64,000 bases of DNA from Drechslerella dactyloides (Eukaryota > Ascomycota > Orbiliomycetes > Orbiliales > Orbiliaceae): assembly GCA_020064725.1 (NCBI GenBank), contig JAGTWJ010000019.1, positions 2,790,001 through 2,854,000 on the forward strand, read 5' to 3'. This document shows positions 46,357 to 56,498 of this stretch, in pieces; position 1 is the first letter of the stretch, and every line of letters begins with the position of its first letter. The notes beneath the pieces were generated by a model that did no database searches, had not been told where the DNA came from, and saw only the letters and a program-made list of their open reading frames with translations. Position numbers and translations under genes: made by a program.

Positions 46357-49300
46357 GCGTCGACGACATTCTGTTCGTTTCGCTCTGGTGCGCTCTTCAC
46401 GATAACTGCGGCGTAGCTGCTGCATTATGTATTTAACACGCTCTTAGTGCGCGAGAATAACTCTGGGACCTCTGCGAAGCCTGTTTTGTTCTTTTCTAAC
46501 CGCTTGGGCAAGGGGGGTTTTCTTTTTCTTTTCTACGACTTTTATGAATAGACAGATCTTCTGTAATTTTTCGATCTTTTGAGATGAGAATCGGATAACG
46601 AGCAGAGCCACTCGCTTCCTCTCAAGCTGTCACTGTTCCCGTAGTAAATTAAACGTGAATGCGTGAATGATGATTGGTCCGTATCGTATTAGCCATGTGC
46701 CGAACGTGAGGAGTACAAGGAGGAGGGGAGGGGGACGCCTTCCAACAGTGTCAGAGCCCCGCGATAAACTTGGGCGGGATCATTCTCAACCACCAACGTC
46801 GCCTCCACGTCGCCCCCCTCTCTCCCAAGATGCATCGCAAGCGCCCATGCATGTCGACATGACAGCAGTTCGACAGCGGCAGTCAACGGCTGGCCGGCGA
46901 TATAGATCCTTCCAGCTGATCGAGGAAATCACGTCACACATCGTACATGTACATACATACAGATAGATGCAGAACAGCAGCAGCAGCAGCATCTCAGCCC
47001 ATGCACGGCGCATGCCCTCCATGCAGATGTCGAGCACACACAGCAGCCGAAACACGCCGGAGACATTTTGAGATGCAATGCCAGCATGCACCGTTTTTCC
47101 CCACAGCCATCTCCAAGCAGAGCCTGCCTCTCCAGTCTCCTCCCACGCATGTCCAGCGGCCGACTGACCGCCTCTCCGGCGCCTGCGAGAGCAGCAACGT
47201 TCAGACTTGCCATAGAGACGAGGCCAGAGCAGTGGTGGATACGGTAGGACAGGGAGGCCAGGACAGAGGGGTGCGGGGGTTACGGACAGGGAGGCCAAGG
47301 CCGTGGCGGCACCCTCCCTTCCTCTCCCTTCCCTTCCTTCCGGCCCCTCGCCAGTCCCATGATCCGCGAGGCTCGAGTGGGTGCAGGAAGTGTGCATGAT
47401 GAAGTATGGATACCGTCAGGTTCATGCTGCAAGTCTCCTCCTCCTCCTCTCCTCCTCCTCTCCATCGAAGGATGCGAAAAGACGTGATACGAGATGGCAG
47501 GCACTACGGGACCGAGACTGCACTCCGGAGCAGCCTCGCTCGCTCGCTCGGCATGCGGCCCCGTCCAGCGACGTTCGCAAGGTACCGCCGGCCAACTGAC
47601 AAAGTACTGACAAAGTCGTCGCGGCGTTAGTTCGCTTTCTCTGCTGGCCCCCGACGTCCTTTGTGCCTCGAGCGGTGTGCCAACTCATCTTGCATAACCG
47701 CAGGCAGGCTAACTCGGATTCCGTTTCCCTGATCGAGCGCTATGCACATCATTTCGTCTCACGTCTGCTGCATCCGATTCCCCTCCTCTGCCTCCTCGCC
47801 GCCAATTCAGCCTGCAGCGCGCGATTGCCTGGCTCGCTGGCGGGCTGCTGTGGCCGGGTGCGTGTGTGCCCTTCCGTCTCCTGCTAGCTCTGGCCCACGC
47901 GTGTGTCACGTCACGTTCTGGCGAGAACATGGCGAAAGGCAAAAAAAGGAAAGGGAGAACAAGCGGTCCAAACTCGAAGCGGGCTCAATGGGAGGGCAGC
48001 AAGCTGACGGGAAAGCGCGCCAGACTGCTAAAATGGATCACGGTGGGCGGCATCTGCGAGGGTGGGAATGTGGATGTGCGCTCTCCTCGAACTCGGGACG
48101 CTACGCTACAGACGCATCAAGCATGCGCATGCATGCACATCCATTTCAAGGCTACTCCAATCCCTCGCAGGATGAATTTAAAAAAAGGAAAGGAAGGAAA
48201 CCGGCCAGGGCCTGGCGACACGCCAATCCCGCCGAAAAAAAAAAGCCGTTGCCAAAGACGTGACTTGCCTGGTACCAGGCACGAAACTGCAAGGTTGCGA
48301 ACCACCCAGCTCGCTCGCCAGGTCGGATGTATGTAGCCAGCTACTTCCCAGCTACACGTACGTGCATTCTCGCAAGACCCCCCCCGTCTGGTGATTGGAG
48401 CTAGAGTATTATCTGCATAACTTCTGATGCAGTCGACAGCAGCGGAGGCAGCGGAGCAGGTTGACAATTGATTGCTCTAACATGCACGTCGAGACCTTTC
48501 TCTGATAACACGCCTTAAACAGCAATGGCCCTTACCTTTTTTTAGGCACTGGCCCTTGACGATGCCTCGAAGGTCCCTGTGCTGCATGCCTGAGCAGGAC
48601 AGGACAGCGAGAGGGCGACGGAGAGACTTCTGGGCCAAGATGTAAAACCGAGAAAAAGAAAGTGCGCAGGAGAACATATCGTTTTTGCCCCGGGCTGTCT
48701 CGCTGTCCATCCTGTCGACTCATGGCGTGCGTGCGTGTCTGCGTGGTCGTGAACTCCAGGCGAATGGAAGCAGACAGAAAGAGGAAGGGAGGGGTGCACG
48801 AACGAAGGGACCGTGAATAGAGCAGAGAAGGCGGAGACAGATGGACCTCTCCTCGAATTCATTTAAGCTCCTCGATGTCGTCCCATCCATCCATCCATCC
48901 ATCTCCACACACATTATACAATTTATAGTCAATCCCAACCCACGCTGCACCGGCCAGCTAGCGAGCAGTTGCCTCCCAGCCTTGAAACTTTCCCGAGCAC
49001 TCGACGCCTTGCGGCTCATACAGATATAATTTTACTTCTTGTTCCGCTAGCTCACCGCCAGCAGCGGTTCATTTGATCTCGTCGTCGATTAATTTTACTC
49101 GCATCGCCCGAGTCGCACCCGTATCAATCAATCAATTGCCGTTGGAACAACCATTGCCTTCGTTCGAAGCTGCCCCCGTTAGTTCGCTCGGAGCTAGCAT
49201 CTCTTCCACACCAGTCCAAAACCATCTTCAGCTGGCTTCTTTCGGGCATCGCGGACACAGCTTCGCCAGCCAGCCAGCAGCTCCGGTGTCGAGCTGCCCG

Positions 49301-49533
49301 TTTAGCTGCCGCTCACCAGGTAGGAGAACCCGTGTACTCGAAGTTTAGCAATTCACGAGAACCCAGCTTCTTTCGAGTTCAATCGAATCACTGCGGGACG
49401 ACATATTGGATTGGACTGTGCTGATATCAATCGTCCGTTCACGTGTAGCTTACAAGCTCAATCGGCAAACAGCGTGTCGGCATTTTGAACACCGGTCCCA
49501 GTCCATTACCGCCCGAGCCAGCCGGTTCTCGCA
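46357..49533. other. 3.2 kb without a supported gene
   Basis: Polyubiquitin 3' region, then GC-rich sequence with short overlapping ORFs of biased composition, CCAT repeats around 48885, and the probable long leader of the next gene (49.0-49.5 kb, pyrimidine-rich). I see no tRNA or transposon remains. Confidence 0.45.
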
Positions 49534-49923
49534 ATGTACTATATTCTCTACCTCTCAAGTAGGTCGATACTCTCACTGATTTCCTTTGCAATTGGTATCA
49601 CGTACAAGTTCGCTGTTGCTGCAGCCTCTCGCGACCGACGTGCTAATGACAAGTGGCTTCGTGTTCCAGGTCTTTGCAGGCGCCGAAGATGGCCGGATCC
49701 ACACTACGAAATCCTCCACTGCAACGGCGGCTACAGTTGCGTCGTCCGCGTCAACCACCGCGAATACTACTGCGAGAACGTGTCTGAATCCGAGGTCCTC
49801 GCCCGAGAAGCTGCCGCCCAGCGCGCCTACCAATTCTCAGTCAATGAGAGCCAATTCGCGAAAGCCGCCGGCGTCATCGTGGCACCCTCCAAAGCAATCT
49901 ACGCAAGCGCTCCGATCATGTGA
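49534..49923 (+). CDS. Small double-stranded-RNA-binding-like protein
   Basis: Best model: 49534-49558 and 49670-49923, 92 aa. The intron has GTAGGT, a GTGCTAATG branch and a CCAG end, and is 111 nt, in frame and stop-free, so an unspliced 129-aa form is also readable. After a short N-terminus comes one compact domain with dsRBM-like order: PDPHYEILHCNGGYSCVVRV (strands), NHREYYCENVSESEVLAREA and AAQRAYQFSVNES (the Ala-rich final helix). Similar small dsRBM proteins occur in Eurotiomycetes, role unknown. It has a single domain and no catalytic part, so it could be an accessory RNA binder. It lies just beside the snoRNA host locus, on the opposite strand and convergent. Confidence 0.6.
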   Translation: MYYILYLSSRSILSLISFAIGITYKFAVAAASRDRRANDKWLRVPGLCRRRRWPDPHYEILHCNGGYSCVVRVNHREYYCENVSESEVLAREAAAQRAYQFSVNESQFAKAAGVIVAPSKAIYASAPIM

Positions 49924-50600
49924 ACAATCCTCTACAAAGTCCCGGTTCGGGGGCGAAACGAGCGAGAATATACACAGCCGCTGGCATCACTCAGAGCACA
50001 TCCTGCTTTTCCAAATTTCATGTAGTATTAGAGTACTCAATGGGAAGCGAAGGGTACTTGGACTGTCTATGTAACTGAACACGCGCTCGGCGTGTGATAT
50101 TGTCATGTTATGTGTTGGCACGGGTGACGGAAGGATGACGCTGAGGGAGAAGAAGTGATGGAAACGATCCCGCGGGAGCTGGTGGGGGCTAAGCGGCTTC
50201 AACAGCGGGAGGCAACGGCGCTATCCCGCTGAACTTCACACAATGACGCTTCTCTTTTATCCCTACCTATTCCCAAACGCATACCGCCTTGCTTTTATAT
50301 ATATCCAACAGATCATGCACTCATTTGCTGGCCGATCATATTCTGCATGTTGAATCCCAGAATGCTTGAGCAGGCTGCAAGCATCTGATGGCATAGTCTA
50401 GCAAGCACAACCAATCGCAAGACACCTCGCAGGAGAACGAGTTCCCTAAGGGCAGTGCGTGATCATTAGATACCGAATGTCAGGGCACTTATCTTATATG
50501 AACCGACCAACTGAGCCTGGTTGTAGGTGTGGGATAGTCGTAGTCATAGGCATGAACTTAGAATTCTGAGTAATAGAAAGTCAGTTGGATACTATGCTTT
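49924..50600. other. Convergent 3' region, dsRBD-like gene / snoRNA host gene
   Basis: No ORF. On the minus strand the 3' part of the snoRNA host transcript probably runs into this stretch. A further C-box-like AATGATCA near 50470 was not convincing enough to call a seventh snoRNA. Confidence 0.4.
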
Positions 50601-50652
50601 CATGAAATGTAGCGCGGATCATCTCGCCATATGTGTAGTTATAGGGCTACAG

Positions 50653-50759
50653 CAAGATCAGATTCGAACCCGGTCACGGGTGGTTCTCATCAACGCCAGC
50701 CTAAGATAGGCCGGCTATGTTGACCGTCGTGAGAAATGAAAAGAAAATCATCATGAAAA
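50653..50759 (-). ncRNA. snR73: C/D box snoRNA, snR73-like
   Basis: C box ATGATGA (50754-50748), C' GTTGATGAG (50695-50687), D box CTGA (50661-50658). Directly after box C lies a guide whose + strand complement, 50722-50734, reads GACCGTCGTGAGA. This matches the universally conserved 25S rRNA stretch around yeast C2959, the snR73 target. Box D' is degenerate. Confidence 0.75.
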
Positions 50760-50972
50760 GCTGAGCCAAGGTGGGTTCAATGGGATACTAGGACAACTTA
50801 CTCTCATTTGACGATTAGGCTCTCAGCAGGCTGCGGACATGTCGAAGACCTCGGTCCAAATGACAACTAGGAGTGTACCTGACAAAATAGATGGACTGTT
50901 CTTGGAAATTTCGTTAGACGCTTATACTTTCCGAAATTTGTGATAGATCTTGAGGCCAAAAATCCAGTGTCA

Positions 50973-51054
50973 TAAGATCAGATATCTTAGGGTGTCACCA
51001 AAGCCGTAGCTCGGACATATGCTTGTCATTGTTGAATATAAATCATCACGGGAA
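50973..51054 (-). ncRNA. snR74: C/D box snoRNA, snR74-like (18S A28)
   Basis: C box GTGATGA (51049-51043), guide GACAAGCATATG complementary to 18S CATATGCTTGTC (+ strand copy at 51016-51027), D' box CCGA (51014-51011), D box CTGA (50981-50978). Counting five nucleotides upstream of D' puts the methylated base at 18S A28, exactly the yeast snR74 site. The best supported member of the cluster. Confidence 0.85.
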
Positions 51055-51221
51055 TGTGGGGCAATCAGTGAAGGGTGCAACTGGACATGTAGGGCTTACA
51101 TCTATTACTCAATAATCTGTCTGTCGACCAATACACTACACTCATAGCGCCGGGTTAGCGATGACATAATCGCGGGTGAGAGTATTGGTAGAGTAGCGAG
51201 CGCCACATCGAGCATTGCTCC

Positions 51222-51313
51222 TTATATCAGGTAATGCATGAATGGTTATAATAAATGATATGTTCGTCATCGGTAACCCGAATACGACTCGTCATCAAAA
51301 ATCATCAGGGGAT
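51222..51313 (-). ncRNA. snR75: C/D box snoRNA, snR75-like
   Basis: C box CTGATGA (51308-51302) or TTGATGA (51298-51292), internal GATGACGAA, D box CTGA (51230-51227). Upstream of D, ten bases (+ strand GCATGAATGG at 51236-51245) match the conserved 25S segment near G2288, the snR75 target region. Spacing to the D box is not the ideal five, so the exact target base is uncertain; cluster position supports the assignment. Confidence 0.6.
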
Positions 51314-51502
51314 GGAGGCAAGTTATCGAGTGATATGGCTATGGAGTGAGACTAGGGCTATATACTTACTTATGATGTCCATTTAGGTCAGAGGACGAGG
51401 CGTCGGATTGATTGTCTGTTCACAACAGCGACACATTAGTATTATTCAGGCGAGGTGAGTTGGCGACGCTGCATGTCGATATTCGTCTCAAAGAAGAAGC
51501 GT

Positions 51503-51606
51503 ATTTCTCAGTCGGCGAGGTTTTCTAGGCCTGCCACGAAATTGCATTTCGGCTCATTATGGTCATCCAACGGATGTCGGTGCCCAGTGCAGGTTCATCA
51601 CTTTGC
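51503..51606 (-). ncRNA. snR76: C/D box snoRNA, snR76-like (25S C2197)
   Basis: C box GTGATGA (51601-51595), guide GCACTGGGCA pairing with 25S TGCCCAGTGC (+ strand 51581-51590), D' box CCGA (51580-51577), C' GATGACC near 51567, D box CTGA (51511-51508). The D'+5 rule selects the last C of GCCCA, the snR76 target C2197 in yeast. Confidence 0.8.
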
Positions 51607-51824
51607 TTCATTTGCTGGATGCAGCTATAAACAAGGGACTCCAGGTCGCACATACTAGAGGGGCGACGATATCCATGTCAACTCAATTTCGCGAGTGAGG
51701 TGCGTACGAATAATAACTAAAGAACTGTTGTGGGGATCAGAAGATATTTGATTAGCAGTTGATTCAATGCGATGACTTGAATCAAGAGGTTTGCAGCTGG
51801 GAGAGTCCACGGCATCGTGTAAAT

Positions 51825-51928
51825 AACAGTCAGAATTTAGCCATTTTGAATCCGCATCACTCCACGAGAGAGCATTGGACGGTAATTTCCATTTGCGTAT
51901 AGTTGTTCAAGAAAAGTCATCACAGTAA
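51825..51928 (-). ncRNA. snR77: C/D box snoRNA, probably snR77-like (18S U578)
   Basis: C box GTGATGA (51923-51917), C' GTGATGC (about 51860), D box CTGA (51833-51830). Guide AATTACCG (complement at 51880-51887) pairs with the conserved 18S CGGTAATT, and the fifth base before a degenerate D' (CCAA) would face U578. The duplex is short (8-9 bp), so the assignment leans on position in the cluster. Confidence 0.6.
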
Positions 51929-52119
51929 ACGGGTAGGGATGTGGAAGCCATGCGTGAGAGGATAAACAAGGGAGTGAGTTCCTACATAGCAAGCGTTATA
52001 TTCTGATCGTCGACTCTCGTTTCAGGTTCTAGCCATCACTCTGGTGTGTCAGTACGGAAAGATGACAGGAGCGGAAAGACTAAAGCTGGTGTATAGATGG
52101 ATGGATGGAGACAATGGCT

Positions 52120-52218
52120 TGTAGTCAGACTGACGTGCGCACGTTGAGTTTCATTCCTCTCGTTTGAGAGAGGTCAAAGACTCTAGTTATGTAATCGGTG
52201 TTGGAGTCATCATGCATT
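52120..52218 (-). ncRNA. C/D box snoRNA, first in the cluster
   Basis: C box ATGATGA (52213-52207), a clear internal hairpin (CCTCTCTCAAACGAGAGG) and D box CTGA (52128-52125). Guide AACTAGAGTC is complementary to 25S GACTCTAGTT, the region of yeast C2337, which is a snR64 rather than snR78 target. So it is a real-looking C/D RNA, but not obviously the snR78 equivalent expected here. Confidence 0.6.
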
Positions 52219-52330
52219 GGGAGGTGAAGGCAAGTGAATTGAACTGAAGCATGGGGGATATTGTTTCTTACATACGCGTGGATGGTAGAGATTGCAGAGA
52301 AAATGTGGAGGATGGTGAGGATGAAGATGA

Positions 52331-53245
52331 GGAAGAAGAGGAAGACGAGATGAGAGAAGACTGTGGAGGAAAAATATTTCGCGAGGGAGAACGCGGGCGG
52401 TTGGCGCCTGCCAAAAGCAGCCTGCCGCCACAATCAAACACAACGTGGCAACGCGGCAACGCAACGTGGCGCTGCGGACAAATCGACGGCTGCCCCGCGG
52501 AAAAAACTGGCTACGGTGACACGAGGGCGAAGGGCGGGAAGGACCTCCTCTGTCGCACGTAGTAGCAGTACCCATAGCCTCGACTACATCTCCATTCTTG
52601 TGCATGCTCCATTGCGGCCGGGCGTCGCGTCGTATCAGCAATGCTCCTCGATTAACCCCTCTCACAAGAAGCACCTGGGCGTCTGCACTTATTCTCGCGG
52701 AGAATCTAAGTGCTCGGACGCACAGCTGCTGCATTCGGCAACCGATGCTGCCCACTATCCTCGGGAAAGTTCCGATGCGCCGGGCAGGCGCCCAAGCTGT
52801 CCCTTAAAATCCCGCTTGCCCATCGGGATAGATGATGCTGGCCCGGCTTTGAGCCCCCCCGGCCGGCACACCGCCCTTCCTCGATGGTCTTCGCGGACGG
52901 GTTGATGCGGGATAGGAATTGGCGCAGCATGTGGAGTGCGGGTGTCGCTGGTGGACCGACACAATGTGAACTTACGATTTAAAGCTTCGGGGTTCCGCTC
53001 ATCCCCCTCCTTTGCTCCCTCGGCTCTCCCTCCTGAACTCGACCTTCCAAACTTCTTGCTTAGAGTTTAAATAGAGTGTTCGAGTATTCGCCCGGTCTCA
53101 AGGTCGTACACGCAAGCAACTGCCACGAGTACTCAAGGCTGCATTCATTCTGCTAGCGAGCCATTACTATCAGAACCTCTTCGTATTCTACCCCCATAGG
53201 CGTACTTTTCGCTGCCACCTGTCTCTGAACCTTTGATCGCCCAGC
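52331..53245. other. Divergent spacer, snoRNA host promoter / FBP1 promoter
   Basis: Both the minus-strand snoRNA host and FBP1 must start in this stretch. ORFs present are Arg/Ser-rich shadows. A TTTAAATAG motif about 180 bases before the FBP1 start may be its TATA element. Confidence 0.45.
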
Positions 53246-54625
53246 ATGAATCAAAACGGCAACGGCTTCAAGGTGAACAGCGAGGTTCAGACGGATATCG
53301 TCACCTTGACGAGATATCTCACCGAAAGCGAGCATGCCCTCGGCACGACCGCTACTGGTGACTTCACGTAAGCGTCGCATTGAGCTCCATGTTCATGATT
53401 GATTCATTCGACATGAAAAGTTTTAGTAAAGTTCCAGTAGAACAGCGGACAGTTAACACCTCGATAGACTATTATGCCATGCCCTGCAGTTCTCTTTCAA
53501 GAGCATCGCGTAAGTACAAGCCTCCCAGTCATACTTTTGCTAGCGCTATCTATTGATGCGTGAGTGGCATCCACACATAGGTACTACATTCGGCGCGCGA
53601 CGTTGATTAACCTGGTCGGCCTTGCTGGCTCGGAAAACAAGACGGGCGATGAGCAGAAAAAGCTCGACGTCATTGGAAACGAAATCTTCGTAAACAGCAT
53701 GCGAAGCTCCGGCAAGGTCAAAGTCTTGGTGTCCGAGGAGGAAGAGAATGCTTTGGTGTTCGGGGGGTCCGGCAAATACGCAGTCGTTTGCGATCCTATC
53801 GATGGTTCCTCCAACCTCGACGCTGGTGTCTCTGTTGGGACGATTTTCGGAATTTTCAAGCTCGACGACAACGCCGCCGGGACGGCCGACGATGTGCTTT
53901 TGCCTGGGACGGAGCTGGTGGCTGCTGGCTTCACCATGTATGGCGCCTCAGCAAACTTGGTGCTGACAATGCGGGGCGGCAATGTTAACGGCTTCACACT
54001 TGACAATGCGCTCGGGGAATTCATATTGACACATCCTAACGTAAGGATTCTGCCCGGCTATACTGCTGCTCCACTCTTTGTGTAGATGTGGTGGAGGCTT
54101 GCTAACACAAACGATAGATGAGAATGCCGAAGACACGGTCAATATACTCTGTCAACGAGGGGAACAGCCTCTACTGGGACAGTGCTTGCCGGGAATACTT
54201 TGATAGCATCAAGTATCCCACTGAAGCGAACGGGAAGCCTTATTCAGCAAGATATATCGGGTCTATGGTTGCCGATGCCTATCGGACTTTGTGCTACGGC
54301 GGAATGTTCGCATATCCTGCCGACAAGAAGAGTCCAAAGGGCAAGCTCAGAATTCTATACGAATGTGCGCCGATGGCTATGGTTATGGAGCAAGGTGAGT
54401 TGCTATCTCAATGTGGTCCGGTTCCGCAAGCTGCCTACTTTCAGATCGCTGATACCGCCGTATTTGTGCGATAATATAGCCGGAGGGCAAGCTGTCGATA
54501 GCAACATGAAGCGAATGCTCGAAGTTGTTCCAACACACATCCACGATAGATCTGGCATTTTCATGGGATCTTATGATGAGATAGAAAAGGTCAAATCTGT
54601 ATTCGCAAAACACCAAGCCAAATAA
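53246..54625 (+). CDS. FBP1: Fructose-1,6-bisphosphatase
   Basis: Gluconeogenic step, fructose-1,6-bisphosphate to fructose-6-phosphate, in the cytosol. Exons: 53246-53367, 53468-53509, 53581-54040, 54118-54394, 54480-54625; 348 aa, normal length. Landmarks: VTLTRYLTESEHALG, the metal and phosphate loop VCDPIDGSSNLDAGVSVGTI, LYWDSACREYF, KPYSARYIGSMVADAYRTL, ILYECAPMAMVMEQ|AGGQAVD across the last intron. Exon 2 is a 42 nt exon (LLCHALQFSFKSIA) needed to complete the conserved helix. Probably glucose-repressed, as in relatives; not visible in the sequence. Confidence 0.97.
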
Positions 54626-54821
54626 CTGGCCAATGGTCAAGCTTGCCGAATCTTTAGGCGGGTAGAAGTTAATCTGCAGGAATCGCATCCTGTTCGGCCA
54701 GACCGGGAGAGCCAAGATGGCAAAGAGTCAAAGGGAGAATAAAAGTCTACTGCTTTTGTCGTGGGCGCTCTTCTATGTTATATGTACAGATACCCTTCCT
54801 CCAACTCGGGCATGAGTTACA

Positions 54822-56109
54822 TCATTTATTCCTTACAGACTTAGGAGGGCGTGGTGGGAATTCTCGAACAGTAATGCTACAATCAACTTCCCGGCAAAGT
54901 GACCTCCTCCTATCTGGAGGAACCAAAGATAAGAAATCCAGTCCACTCGCTCTCTCAATAACTTCCACTGGCACCGCAAATTCGGCGAGCGGGGTTCTAT
55001 TATCAATTCGAGCGTTCGGTAAAACGAACGCTCCGATTGCAACCGAGGCGGTTGGGCTAGGAGTCGCTGTCGATTCACCGACAATAATCTTGTAGAAATG
55101 CGTCGGGACAGCGACATTTGGGGGCGAGCCGATAACTTCATAGGTGACACGGTACTTCCCATCGACATCGAGCTTTGGTAGGTAGAGAGGTCCAGTAATC
55201 ACTCGAATAGACCGGTATCTGGAGGTCAATCGCCGGCAAAAGTCCTCAAAGTGGGCCCAATCTGTTGAACCGTTCGTATGAGTTTGGGAGGCGGAAGTCG
55301 AAACTCATGGATAATCGCAATACATACAGTCTCGGTTGAAGCCTTCGCCTACCTGGGGGCACATGTTCGTCAAGTAGAACGTTTCGTCCATCGCCTTTTG
55401 GTCGAATTTAGCGTCCGCCGCTGGTGCCTTTTCACACGCGCACGAAAACTAGTATTAATAAGAGCGATAACTAAAAGCTGGACTTGGGTGTCCTGATTCT
55501 CGTGCGGATGGGACCAACCATGTGACCTCGATCGTATCCGCTTCTGAAGTAATCTTTCAACTTGGCGCGAAACTTCTCGGGAACAGCGGTGTCTTCCACG
55601 AAAACACTGTTTTTCCGATCGCCTTTCGACCCGGTTAACGACTCTGCCGTGATGTGCTCTGCAACCTTGCATGGATATTAGCGTACGACAATCGGAAATA
55701 GACGGTTGGTCTGAATGGATGCACGGGCCGTGCATACCCATGCTGGATTCCGTGTCCGCCGGTCGTACACCGAAAAGAACGACGTCCGAGTAGCCAGATC
55801 ATTGACCGGACCGGGAGCGCCTACATCGGATGCATTGCCATGATTAGAGGAAATGGTCAGTAGATGACGGTGGGTGCCATGCGGCTTACCGTAAGCAAAC
55901 CACCCCGAAGGATCAACAATGCTCTTGGGAACCAGCCCCGCGTGGGATATGCGAGTGCCAGCTTCAGTTGGAGAGACCATGGGCGAAGGCGTAGGAGCAG
56001 CGGCGGGCGGTGGGGTGGGAGCCGATGTGCGTCTGCCCATGAAGAAGGCGGTGATAGCGGCTCCAGCCGAGGCGCTGGCGGCCGCTATCAAGAAGGTAGC
56101 CTTCGCCAT
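54822..56109 (-). CDS. NUC1: Mitochondrial endonuclease G (Nuc1)
   Basis: Sugar-non-specific DNase/RNase of the mitochondrial intermembrane space, involved in DNA turnover and apoptosis-like death. Exons (minus): 56109-55890, 55820-55738, 55665-55519, 55427-55328, 55261-54822; 329 aa. The N-terminus is a hydrophobic, Ala-rich targeting segment (FLIAAASASAGAAITAFFMG) and a Pro-rich linker. The beta-beta-alpha metal nuclease domain follows: PGPVNDLATRTSFFSVYDRR, the catalytic DRGH motif (GYDRGHM), APAADAKFDQKAMDETFYL, TNMCPQVGEGFNRDYWAHFE and RVITGPLYLPK. Every exon join falls inside conserved blocks, so the model is firm. Divergent from an unknown gene over 390 bp. Confidence 0.96.
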
Positions 56110-56498
56110 GGTTGGCTTACGGGCCGGACGGTCTCGATGGCTGGCTCGACTATCGAAATGTCTATGATCGGTGACGGTGGACGAGCGACTGTGGCTGAGG
56201 TTGAAGAGCCTGCCCTAGAATTTGAGTGTTGTGGGCCTCGTGTGGAGGTCATGCTGCCGCGCCTGGCGCCCACGCGACGACGCAGGCCCCACGTGCATCA
56301 TCCTCCCGCATCACCAGCAGCAGCAGCTGCAGCGCCGACAACGACGGCGACGGCGACACAGCATGCCTGCATTCGTTGATGAGTGCATCGCCCAGCACTG
56401 GCATCCCTTGCAAACGGTGCTTATCATATATACCTGCTTGAGAGCCGTGGGATGACCACCGCTGAAGTGCTGTCCAACCCACCTTCACAACATTTATC
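56110..56498. promoter_or_regulatory. Divergent promoter, NUC1 / unknown gene
   Basis: 389 bp spacer between diverging starts; contains a CAG/GCA-rich run near 56320. TATATAC at 56427 is a candidate TATA element for the + strand gene. Confidence 0.4.

Larger units (their letters stand above)
50600..52330 (-). ncRNA. Non-coding host gene of an intronic C/D snoRNA cluster
   Basis: No protein frame crosses this AT-richer 1.7 kb. Read on the minus strand, six donor-like sites (GTAAGA at 52271, GTAGGA at 51985, GTACGC at 51707, GTAAGT at 51369, GTAAGC at 51099, GTAAGT at 50801) recur every 270-340 bases. Each is followed 47-106 bases later by a C box and a further 70-95 bases later by a D box. 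This is the layout of a spliced non-coding host with one snoRNA per intron, as known in filamentous ascomycetes for the cluster equivalent to yeast snR72-snR78. Acceptors and transcript ends were not fixed, so the limits are approximate. Confidence 0.65.

Noticed and set aside
45637..46425. 262-codon minus-strand ORF opposite polyubiquitin
   Set aside because: Antisense shadow of the repetitive ubiquitin coding sequence.
50655..50700. TTCGAA-containing segment resembling a tRNA T-arm
   Set aside because: No stem pairing; it lies inside the snR73-like C/D RNA, just upstream of box D.
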